From NCBI RefSeq assembly GCF_041080675.1, contig NZ_CP163520.1, positions 5,084,001 through 5,148,000 of the forward strand: 64,000 bases of DNA, in the 5' to 3' direction. Shown piece after piece: positions 50,954 through 58,841 of the stretch. Source of the stretch: Streptomyces sp. cg36 (GTDB taxonomy: Bacteria > Actinomycetota > Actinomycetes > Streptomycetales > Streptomycetaceae). Made by a program: the position numbers and the translations under genes. A model generated the notes under the pieces. That model was not told where the DNA came from, did not search any database, and saw only the letters and a program-made list of their open reading frames with translations. Every line of letters begins with the position of its first letter. Positions within the stretch are counted from its first letter, which is position 1.

Positions 50954-52842
50954 ACGCTCCGGCGAATGCTCCGACCCGGCGGCTGACCACCGCGCAGGCG
51001 CTGCTCGCCTTCCTCTCCCGCCAGTACACCGCCCGCGCCGGGACCGAGCAGCGGCTGATCACCGCCACCTGGGGCATCTTCGGCCACGGCAACGTCGCCG
51101 GGATCGGCCAGGCGCTGCTGGAGCCCGGCAGCGACATGCCGTACCACCAGGGCCGCAACGAACAGGCCATGGTCCACGCGGCGGTCGGCTACGCCCGCCA
51201 GCGCGACCGGCTCTCCGCGCACGCGGTGACCACCTCGATCGGGCCGGGCGCCACCAACCTCGTCACCGGCGCGGCCCTGGCCACCGTCAACCACCTCCCC
51301 GTCCTGCTGCTGCCCGGGGACGTCTTCGCCGCCCGCCCGGCCGACCCGGTCCTCCAGCAGCTCGAAGTCCCCTGCGCGGGCGACGTGTCGGTGAACGACT
51401 GCCTGCGGCCGGTCTCGCGGTACTTCGACCGGATCACCCGCCCCGAGGCGCTGATCCCGGCCGCGCTCGCCGCGATGAGCGTGCTCACCGACCCGGCCAG
51501 GACCGGCGCGGTCACCCTGGCGCTGCCGCAGGACGTGCAGGCCGAGGCGTACGACTGGCCCGAGGACTTCTTCCGCAGGCGCGTCTGGCAGGTGCGCGCG
51601 CCCCGGCCCGACCGGGACGAACTGGCCGCCGCGGCCCGGCTGCTGCGCGGTGCCCGCCGGCCGCTGGTCGTCGCGGGCGGCGGCGTCCACCACAGCGGCG
51701 CCGAGGACGCCCTGCGCGCCCTGGCCGACGCCACCGGGATCCCGGTCGCCGCCACCCAGGCGGGCAAGGGCGCGCTGCCCCACGACCACCCCGCCGACAT
51801 GGGCGGCATCGGGCACACCGGCACGGCCGCCGCCGACGCGCTGGCCCGGGAGGCCGACGCGGTGCTGGGGGTGGGCACCCGCTGGACCGACTTCACCACC
51901 GCCTCCGCCACGCTCTTCCAGCACCCGGACGTCCGGTTCGCCTCCCTCAACGTGAGCGGTGCGGACGCCCACAAGATGGGCGGTCTGCAGCTGGTCGCGG
52001 ACGCGCGCGAGGGCCTGGAGGAGCTGGCCGGGGCGCTGGCCGGGTACCGCGTCGAGCCCGCGTACGAGAGCCGCTGCCGGGCGCTCAAGGCCGACTGGGA
52101 GGCCAGGGTGAGCGCCGCCTTCGCCCCCCGCGACGAGGGCGCGCGGCCCACCCAGGCCCAAGTGCTGGGCGTCCTGGACGAGTTGGCGGACGGGAGCGAC
52201 ATCCTGATCAACGCGGCGGGCTCGCTCCCCGGCGATCTGCACAAGCTGTGGCGCACCCGCTCGCGCGACCAGTACCACGTCGAGTACGGCTACTCCTGCA
52301 TGGGCTACGAGATCCCGGCGGCCATCGGGGTGGCGCTGGCGGCGCCCGGCCGCCCGGTGTGGGCGCTGGTGGGCGACGGCACGTACCTGATGAACCCGAC
52401 CGAGCTCGTCACGGCCGTGCAGGAGCGGCTGCCGGTGAAGGTGGTGATCCTGCAGAACCACGGGTACGCCTCGATCGGCGGCCTCTCCGCGGCGGTGGGC
52501 GGTGAGCGGTTCGGCACCGCGTACCGCTTCCGGGCGGCCGACGGAACGTACACGGGCGAGGTGCTGCCGGTGGACCTCGCCGCCAACGCGGCCTCTCTCG
52601 GGCTGGCCGTTTTCCGCCCCAAGACCATCCGTGACCTGCGCGAAGCCCTGGCGAGCGCCCGCGCCGCGGACCGTCCCACATGTGTCTACGTCGAGACCGA
52701 AACGGCAGACACAGTGTCGGGCCCGCCCCCGGCGCAGGCGTGGTGGGATGTTCCCGTGGCCGAGACCGCGACCCGCCCGTCGGCGGTCGAGGCGCGCGAG
52801 GAGTACGACCGGCAAGTCGCAGCCCGGCGCCGTCATCTGTGA
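50950..52842 (+). CDS. iolD: 3D-(3,5/4)-trihydroxycyclohexane-1,2-dione hydrolase
   Basis: 630 residues, TPP-dependent ring-opening hydrolase. PYR domain with MPYHQGRNEQAMVHAAVGYARQ containing the activating glutamate, and a PP-domain TPP motif GDGTYLMNP with QNHGYASIGGLS. Very similar to IolD proteins throughout. It opens the cyclohexane-dione ring to 5-deoxy-glucuronate. Ends 14 bases before mmsA, in the same transcript. It is unrelated in role to the TPP enzyme at 17973 despite the shared fold. Confidence 0.95.
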   Translation: MNAPANAPTRRLTTAQALLAFLSRQYTARAGTEQRLITATWGIFGHGNVAGIGQALLEPGSDMPYHQGRNEQAMVHAAVGYARQRDRLSAHAVTTSIGPGATNLVTGAALATVNHLPVLLLPGDVFAARPADPVLQQLEVPCAGDVSVNDCLRPVSRYFDRITRPEALIPAALAAMSVLTDPARTGAVTLALPQDVQAEAYDWPEDFFRRRVWQVRAPRPDRDELAAAARLLRGARRPLVVAGGGVHHSGAEDALRALADATGIPVAATQAGKGALPHDHPADMGGIGHTGTAAADALAREADAVLGVGTRWTDFTTASATLFQHPDVRFASLNVSGADAHKMGGLQLVADAREGLEELAGALAGYRVEPAYESRCRALKADWEARVSAAFAPRDEGARPTQAQVLGVLDELADGSDILINAAGSLPGDLHKLWRTRSRDQYHVEYGYSCMGYEIPAAIGVALAAPGRPVWALVGDGTYLMNPTELVTAVQERLPVKVVILQNHGYASIGGLSAAVGGERFGTAYRFRAADGTYTGEVLPVDLAANAASLGLAVFRPKTIRDLREALASARAADRPTCVYVETETADTVSGPPPAQAWWDVPVAETATRPSAVEAREEYDRQVAARRRHL

Positions 52843-52856
52843 AGGAGCAACTCGTC

Positions 52857-54359
52857 ATGACGAAGACCGTCAACCACTGGATCGGCGGCAAGCGGGTCGA
52901 GGGCGCGTCGGGCAACCACGGCCCGGTCACCGACCCCGCCACCGGGGCCGTGACGACGCGGGTCGACTTCGCGGACGCCGACGAGGTGGACGCGGCCGTC
53001 GCCGCCGCCCGCGAGGCGTACGCCACCTGGGGCCAGTCCTCGTTGGCCCAGCGCACCGCGGTGCTCTTCGCGTTCCGCGCGCTGCTGGACGCCAACCGGG
53101 ACGCGATCGCCGAGCTGATCACCGCCGAGCACGGCAAGGTGCACTCGGACGCGCTCGGCGAGGTGGCCCGCGGCCTGGAGATCGTGGACCTGGCCTGCGG
53201 CATCAACGTCCAGCTCAAGGGCGAGCTCTCCACCCAGGTCGCCAGCCGGGTCGACGTGGCCTCGATCCGCCAGCCGCTCGGCGTGGTCGTGGGCATCACG
53301 CCCTTCAACTTCCCGGCCATGGTGCCGATGTGGATGTTCCCGCTCGCCATCGCCTGCGGCAACACCTTCGTGCTCAAGCCCTCCGAGAAGGACCCCTCGG
53401 CGTCGATGAAGATCGCCGAGCTGCTGAGCGAGGCCGGCCTGCCCGACGGCGTCTTCAACGTCGTCCACGGCGACAAGGCGGCCGTCGACGCGCTGCTCGC
53501 CCACCCGGACGTGGCCGCCGTCTCCTTCGTCGGCTCCACACCCATCGCGCGCCACATCCACACCACCGCCTCCGCCAACGGCAAGCGGGTCCAGGCGCTG
53601 GGCGGCGCCAAGAACCACATGCTGGTGCTGCCCGACGCGGACCTGGACGCCGCCGCCGACGCCGCCGTCTCGGCCGCCTACGGCTCGGCGGGCGAGCGCT
53701 GCATGGCGATCTCGGCCGTGGTGGCCGTCGGCTCCATCGGCGACGAGCTGGTCGCCAAGATCAAGGAGCGCGCCGAGAAGATCAAGATCGGCCCCGGCAA
53801 CGACCCCGCCTCCGAGATGGGCCCGCTGATCACCGCCGCCCACCGCGACAAGGTCGCCTCCTACGTCACCGGCGCCGCGGCCCAGGGCTGCGAGGTCGTC
53901 CTGGACGGCACCGGCTACACCGTCGAGGGCTTCGAGGACGGCCACTGGATCGGCCTCTCGCTCCTGGACCACGTGCCCACCAGCGCCGACGCCTACCGCG
54001 ACGAGATCTTCGGCCCGGTCCTGACGGTGCTGCGGGTGGAGTCGTACGAGGAGGGCCTGGCGCTCATCAACGCCTCGCCGTTCGGCAACGGCACCGCCAT
54101 CTTCACCCGGGACGGCGGCGCGGCCCGCCGCTTCCAGCTGGAGGTCGAGGCGGGCATGGTCGGCGTCAACGTGCCGATCCCGGTCCCGGTGGGCTACCAC
54201 TCCTTCGGCGGCTGGAAGGACTCGCTCTTCGGCGACCACCACATCTACGGCAACGACGGCACGCACTTCTACACCCGCGGCAAGGTCGTCACCACCCGCT
54301 GGCCGGACCCCTCCGAGGCCCCGGCCGGCGTCGACCTGGGCTTCCCCCGCAACCACTGA
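52857..54359 (+). CDS. mmsA: Methylmalonate/malonate-semialdehyde dehydrogenase (CoA-acylating)
   Basis: 500 residues. Aldehyde-dehydrogenase fold with ITPFNFPAMVPMWMFPLA (cofactor side), GSTPIARHI, and the catalytic cysteine in GSAGERCMAIS (Cys282), plus EIFGPVLTVLRV. The MmsA/IolA type lacks the general-base Glu of other ALDHs and acylates CoA, converting malonate semialdehyde to acetyl-CoA and methylmalonate semialdehyde to propionyl-CoA. Strong AAGGAG upstream of the ATG. Last gene of the plus-strand iol arm; it can also serve valine breakdown. Confidence 0.94.
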   Translation: MTKTVNHWIGGKRVEGASGNHGPVTDPATGAVTTRVDFADADEVDAAVAAAREAYATWGQSSLAQRTAVLFAFRALLDANRDAIAELITAEHGKVHSDALGEVARGLEIVDLACGINVQLKGELSTQVASRVDVASIRQPLGVVVGITPFNFPAMVPMWMFPLAIACGNTFVLKPSEKDPSASMKIAELLSEAGLPDGVFNVVHGDKAAVDALLAHPDVAAVSFVGSTPIARHIHTTASANGKRVQALGGAKNHMLVLPDADLDAAADAAVSAAYGSAGERCMAISAVVAVGSIGDELVAKIKERAEKIKIGPGNDPASEMGPLITAAHRDKVASYVTGAAAQGCEVVLDGTGYTVEGFEDGHWIGLSLLDHVPTSADAYRDEIFGPVLTVLRVESYEEGLALINASPFGNGTAIFTRDGGAARRFQLEVEAGMVGVNVPIPVPVGYHSFGGWKDSLFGDHHIYGNDGTHFYTRGKVVTTRWPDPSEAPAGVDLGFPRNH

Positions 54360-54369
54360 GCCGGACCGG

Positions 54370-55095
54370 CTACGCGCCGGCGTGGCGCACGGCCGCGGTC
54401 GCGAAGCCCCGTACGGCGGGGTGCGGCCGTGTGCCGTCGCCGGCGAGCTCCGGCTGGAAGAGCGTGGCCAGGTAGAAGGGGTGGCCGGGCAGTTCGGCGA
54501 CGCGCACGGCGCCCTCGTCGTCCGTGCCGCTGAACCGCAGCCCGTGCGCCCGCAGGGCGTCCAGGTGGCGGGGGTCGGGGCCGAACGCGCAGTGGTAGCG
54601 CTCCACCGTCCGCTCGGCGCCCAGGAGTTGCTCGGCCAGTGAGCCCGGGGCCAGCCGGACGGCGCCCTCGTGGCCGCGCAGCGAGCAGGCCAGCGGGACG
54701 ATCAGCGCCTTCCCGTCGGCGGCCGACGGGTCGTTCTCGGCGTGCCGCAGCCGGGTCAGCCCGCACACCCCGCGGGCGTATTCGAGCAGGGCGTGCTGGA
54801 AGCCCGCGCAGGTGCCGAGGAAGGGGACGCCGTGCTCGCGGGCCGTGCGGGCGGCGGCCAGCGCCCCGGCCTCGCTGCGGTACGGGCTGCCCGGCAGCAG
54901 CCAGATCCCGTCGAACCCGGCGAGCCCCTCGGCCGCCTCCTCGGTGGGGATCCAGTACGCGTCCAGGTCCAGCCCGTCGCGCTCGCGCAGGGCCCGGAGG
55001 AGGAGCGGGATCCGGGTGTGGGAGCGGACGCCGGGCGAGCGGTCGCCGACGAGGGCGATCCGGGCGTCCGCCGCGTGCTGCGGTTTCTCCGTCAT
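54370..55095 (-). CDS. CTP synthase C-terminal region-related amidotransferase-like protein
   Basis: 241 residues. Class I glutamine-amidotransferase fold: IALVGDRSPGVRSHTRIP, GIWLLPGSPYRSEAGAL, nucleophile elbow FLGTCAGFQHALLEYARG (Cys about 96), and ERYHCAFGP and HPFYLATLFQPEL supplying the His/Glu part. NCBI names such proteins CTP synthase C-terminal region-related (seleno)protein, because some members carry selenocysteine at the nucleophile. Here it is Cys. Convergent with mmsA (10-base gap) and divergent from a LysR gene. Biological role unknown. Confidence 0.82.
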   Translation of the reverse strand: MTEKPQHAADARIALVGDRSPGVRSHTRIPLLLRALRERDGLDLDAYWIPTEEAAEGLAGFDGIWLLPGSPYRSEAGALAAARTAREHGVPFLGTCAGFQHALLEYARGVCGLTRLRHAENDPSAADGKALIVPLACSLRGHEGAVRLAPGSLAEQLLGAERTVERYHCAFGPDPRHLDALRAHGLRFSGTDDEGAVRVAELPGHPFYLATLFQPELAGDGTRPHPAVRGFATAAVRHAGA

Positions 55096-55187
55096 GGGCC
55101 CATCCTCGAAGCCCCGCCCCCATCGCGTCCAACGATGATCGCTGCACCGGGCATCAGTGATGCTGATGGCCGGTGATACTGGCGGCC

Positions 55188-56087
55188 ATGGATCCGCATC
55201 TGCTGCGCACCCTCGTCGCCGTCGTGGAGCACCGCTCCTTCTCCGCCGCCGCCCGGACGCTCGGCTACACCCAGTCGGCCGTCTCGCAGCACATCGCGGC
55301 CCTGGAGGCCGATCTGGGCGCCCGGCTCGTCGAGCGCCGCCCCGTCGGGCCCACCGAGGCGGGGGAGCGGCTGATGGAGCACGCCCGCCCCCTCCTGCTG
55401 CGCATCGACGCGGCCCGCGCCGACCTCGCCCGGCTGCGCGCGGTGCGCCCCACCTCCCTGGCCCTCGTCTGCACCCCGGCCGCGCTCACCCCCGCCCTGG
55501 CCGCGGCCCTGGCCCGGGTGCGGCGGGCCGTGCCGGGGCTCGCGGCCGGGGTGCGGGCGCTGGGCCCGGCCGAGGTGGTGGCGGCCGTGCTCACCGGGGA
55601 GGCCGACCTGGGCCTGGTGGACGGGGCCGCCGCGCCCAGCGACCCGCTGGCGCTGCCCGACGCCGGACCCCTGGCCACCGAGACCGTCGCCGAGCAGCCC
55701 CTGGCCGTACTGCTGCCCGCCGGGCACCCGCTGGCGGCCCGCGCCTCGCTGCGGCTGACGGACCTCGCCGACGCCCACTGGATCGACGCGCCCGACAGCG
55801 CCGTCCCCCTCGCGCAGCTGCGCGCCGCCGCCCGCACCGACGGCTTCCGGCCCCGGCTGGCGTACGGGGGAGGCGATCTGGAAGGTCTCGTACGGCTCGT
55901 CGCGGCTGGGCACGGGCTGCTGGCGACCGGCCTCGCGGTGGCGGCCGGGCGGCCCGGCACGGTCGCCGTGCCGGTCGCGGCGCCCCGGCTGGTCCACCGC
56001 ACGGAGGCGGTCCGCCCGAGGACGCCCGCCGAGCCTGCGCGGGCACTGATCGAGGCCCTGGCCGCCCCCGGGGAGGGCACCGCCTGA
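55188..56087 (+). CDS. LysR-family transcriptional regulator
   Basis: 299 residues from the ATG at 55188 (MDPHLLRTLVAVVEHRSFSA), an in-frame ATA-type upstream extension being less likely. Helix-turn-helix TLGYTQSAVSQHIAALEADLG, then a two-lobed effector domain from residue 90. Divergent from the amidotransferase-like gene across about 90 bases, which it may regulate; the pair is a common arrangement. Effector unknown. Confidence 0.87.
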   Translation: MDPHLLRTLVAVVEHRSFSAAARTLGYTQSAVSQHIAALEADLGARLVERRPVGPTEAGERLMEHARPLLLRIDAARADLARLRAVRPTSLALVCTPAALTPALAAALARVRRAVPGLAAGVRALGPAEVVAAVLTGEADLGLVDGAAAPSDPLALPDAGPLATETVAEQPLAVLLPAGHPLAARASLRLTDLADAHWIDAPDSAVPLAQLRAAARTDGFRPRLAYGGGDLEGLVRLVAAGHGLLATGLAVAAGRPGTVAVPVAAPRLVHRTEAVRPRTPAEPARALIEALAAPGEGTA

Positions 56088-56452
56088 AGTGCGGCGGTGA
56101 CCGGGGGTAACCGCAGGCGTGGCACGGGGTGTCAGGGCGGTGCGCACGCGGTGCCAAAGGCGTTCCGGCATGCGGAATCCGGCAATTTTTTTCCGTGCGA
56201 GGGCTGCGGTTCCCGTACCGCCCGATCATGGCGTTTTGTTGCCCTCTTAACGCCGGATCAGTGCAACAGGGGCCGTGGAGCGACGGATTCCGAAGGTGAA
56301 CAGCTATTGACCTGCGGATCGCGTGGAGATTGAAATGGCGGCCCGGGAGCGACCCACCACTCACCACCGGGGCCGGACGGGCCCCGGAGCACCACCCGGA
56401 GGTCGATAGCGCTCCCCGCTCAGTAGCCACGCCGCCGATCGGATGCGCATCG
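56088..56452. other. 365-base gap between LysR and APC permease genes
   Basis: A hairpin TTCCG-gcatg-CGGAA (56163-56177) is followed after 8 bases by seven T residues (56186-56192), possibly a weak terminator for the LysR gene. A TTGACC hexamer at 56307-56312 could be part of the permease promoter, but no good -10 follows. The stretch 56331-56452 is open in the permease frame, but the start at 56453 is preferred. No gene was supported here. Confidence 0.5.
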
Positions 56453-57850
56453 ATGACCGAAACGCTCAGCCCGCCCCACGTCCTCTCCCCGGACACCGGC
56501 GAGGCCCCCAAGAAGCTCAAGCGTTCCATCGGCGTCGTGGGCGGCACCCTGCTCACGCTCTCCTGTGTGACGCCCGCCTCCACCCTCTTCGTGGTGGTGC
56601 CGGACCTCTTCTCCAGCCTGGGCACCTACACCGCGCTCACCATCGCCATCGGCTCGCTGCTCTGTATCGGCGTCGCGTTCTGCTACTCGGAGCTGGGCAC
56701 CCTCATCCCCAGCGCGGGCGGCGAGTACGCGATGGTCTCCACCCTGGCCGGACGGCTCGCCGGCTGGCTGGTGTTCGTGCTCTCCCTGCTCGTCGTGATG
56801 ATCGTCCCCCCGGTCATCGCGATGGGAACGGCCGACTACCTGGCCCCGCTCGTGCACATCCCCGCACCGGTCGCGGGCGGCGGCGTGATGCTGCTCGCCA
56901 CCCTCGCGGGCCTGCTCGACCTGCGGGCCAACGCCTGGATCACCGGCATCTTCCTGGTGCTCGAAGTGGTCGCCGCGGCCGTCGTCGCCGTCCTCGGCTT
57001 CGCCCACGGCGAGCGCGGCGCCTCCTCCCTCGTCCACGGCTCGGTCGCCGCCGACGGCGGTACGCACTCCACGGTCACCGCGATGATGGTGATCTCCGGC
57101 CTGGCCATCGCCCTCTTCATCACCCAGGGCTTCTCGACCGCCGTCTACCTCTCCGAGGAGCTGGAGCACCCGCGCCGCAACGTGGCCCGCACCGTGCTCG
57201 CCACCCTCGCCATCTCCACCGCCGTCATCCTCGTCCCCGTCGTCGCCATCACCCTGGGCGCCCCCGACCTCTCCGCGCTCACCTCCGGCGACATCAGCGG
57301 CATGGTGACCGCCTGGTCCAACTCGGCCGTCGGCACCTTCGTCAGCCTCTGCGTGGCCCTCGCCATCGTCAACGCGGGCATCGTGATGGTCATCCAGAAC
57401 TCCCGCGTCCTGTTCGCCTCGGCCCGCGACAAGGCGTGGCCCGAGCCGGTCAACCGCGGGCTCTCCCGGCTCGGCCGGTTCGGCTCCCCGTGGGTGGCCA
57501 CCCTGCTCGTCGGCGTCCCCGGCGCGGCCCTGTGCTTCGTCAACCTGGACACCCTGTACGGCGTCACCGGCGTCTCGGTCACCGGGATGTACCTGCTGGT
57601 CGCGGTCGCCGCCCTGCTCAGCCGGCGCGGCTCGCACCGCCACACCGCCGCCTGGCGGATGCCGCTGTGGCCCGCGGTGCCGGTGGTCCTGATCGCCGTC
57701 CTCGCGTACATCCTCACCCAGCAGGAGACCCGCTACCTGCTGTGGACCGGCGGCATCACCGCCGTCGCCACCCTCTACTGGGCCCTCTACCTGCGCCCGC
57801 GCCGCGAGACGCGCTGGCTGGTGAGCATCCCCGAGGACGAACAGGGCTGA
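56453..57850 (+). CDS. APC-family amino acid permease
   Basis: 465 residues from the ATG at 56453 (MTETLSPPHVLSPD). About twelve hydrophobic segments, beginning LLTLSCVTPASTLFVVVP and including EYAMVSTLAGRLAGWLVFV and GFSTAVYLSEELEHPRRNV, the latter the conserved loop of APC transporters. Amino acid or amine uptake by proton symport is expected; substrate not assignable. Long 5' region suggests regulation. No metabolic genes are clearly linked. Confidence 0.87.
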   Translation: MTETLSPPHVLSPDTGEAPKKLKRSIGVVGGTLLTLSCVTPASTLFVVVPDLFSSLGTYTALTIAIGSLLCIGVAFCYSELGTLIPSAGGEYAMVSTLAGRLAGWLVFVLSLLVVMIVPPVIAMGTADYLAPLVHIPAPVAGGGVMLLATLAGLLDLRANAWITGIFLVLEVVAAAVVAVLGFAHGERGASSLVHGSVAADGGTHSTVTAMMVISGLAIALFITQGFSTAVYLSEELEHPRRNVARTVLATLAISTAVILVPVVAITLGAPDLSALTSGDISGMVTAWSNSAVGTFVSLCVALAIVNAGIVMVIQNSRVLFASARDKAWPEPVNRGLSRLGRFGSPWVATLLVGVPGAALCFVNLDTLYGVTGVSVTGMYLLVAVAALLSRRGSHRHTAAWRMPLWPAVPVVLIAVLAYILTQQETRYLLWTGGITAVATLYWALYLRPRRETRWLVSIPEDEQG

Positions 57851-57934
57851 AAGCGGGCGGGGTCGGCGGTTCTGTCCGGTTCCCGGCGCACATCCACGGG
57901 ACACAACGGGCCCGCCAGCCCTAGGGTTTACCGT

Positions 57935-58729
57935 ATGACTGCCGCGGAACCGACCCTTGACCACGACTTCTACTGTTCCCAGATCATCGCCCAGACGGCC
58001 GAGTTGAGGTCCCACCTGAGCGGTGCGGACCTCTCCGTCAAGGTGCCGACCTGCCCCGAGTGGACGCTGCGCGACCTCGTCCTGCACGTGGGCCGCGCCC
58101 AGCGGTGGGCCGCCGAGATCGTCCGGACGAAGTCCACCGTCGTCGTCCCCGAGGAGGCGGTCCCCGACACCGCGGGACCCGAGGACGGCGAACCGGCGGC
58201 GCTGGCCGACTGGTTGACGCGCGGCGCCGAACTCTGCGCGGACGCGCTGCGCACCGCCGGTCCCGACCAGGCCGCCTGGACCTGGGCTGGCGAGGCGACC
58301 ACCGGGTTCTGGGCGCGCCGGATGACCCACGAGACGGTGGTGCACCGGGCCGACGCGGCCTTCACGGTCGGCGCCGAGTACCGGCTGGCGCCGGAGGTGG
58401 CCGCGGACACCATCGACGAGTGGCTGGAGATCGTCAGCTACATCCAGGCCGCCAAGCTCGCCCCGGCCGCCGCCGAGCTGCGCGGCCCCGGCCGCAGCAT
58501 CCACCTGCACGCCACCGACGCGCCCGGCGCCGAGTGGCTGATCGAGCTGGGCGAGGAGGGCGTCAGCTGGCGGCGCGCCCACGCCAGGGCGACGGTGGCG
58601 CTGCGCGGCCCGCTCACCGACGTCCTGAACGTCTTCTACCGCAGGCTCCCCGCCGACAGCCCCCGCGTGGAGGTCCTGGGCGACGCCGGGCTCCTCGACT
58701 TCTGGCTGCAGCGCGCCTCGTTCGGCTGA
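57935..58729 (+). CDS. Maleylpyruvate-isomerase-family mycothiol-dependent protein (TIGR03083-like)
   Basis: 264 residues. DinB-like four-helix domain with CPEWTLRDLVLHVGRAQRW carrying the first metal His and MTHETVVHRADA carrying the second pair, followed by a C-terminal SCP-2/MDMPI-C-type domain from about residue 165. Such proteins use mycothiol, the actinobacterial thiol, for isomerisation or detoxification; specific substrate unknown. Solo gene after the permease with an 84-base gap. Confidence 0.86.
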   Translation: MTAAEPTLDHDFYCSQIIAQTAELRSHLSGADLSVKVPTCPEWTLRDLVLHVGRAQRWAAEIVRTKSTVVVPEEAVPDTAGPEDGEPAALADWLTRGAELCADALRTAGPDQAAWTWAGEATTGFWARRMTHETVVHRADAAFTVGAEYRLAPEVAADTIDEWLEIVSYIQAAKLAPAAAELRGPGRSIHLHATDAPGAEWLIELGEEGVSWRRAHARATVALRGPLTDVLNVFYRRLPADSPRVEVLGDAGLLDFWLQRASFG

Positions 58730-58841
58730 CCGGCGTACTCCCGGTGCGGTACGGCCCGCCCGCCGCGTACGCCGGGAGTACAGCAGCGACCTCCACCCGG
58801 CGGCAGGCCCGCCGGGCACGGGCGGCACTTACGGTGGAGGC

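Noticed and set aside
56331..56452. Extended N-terminus of the APC permease
   Set aside because: The extension is proline/arginine-rich with no ribosome site. The ATG at 56453 gives the expected family length and a normal cytoplasmic start.
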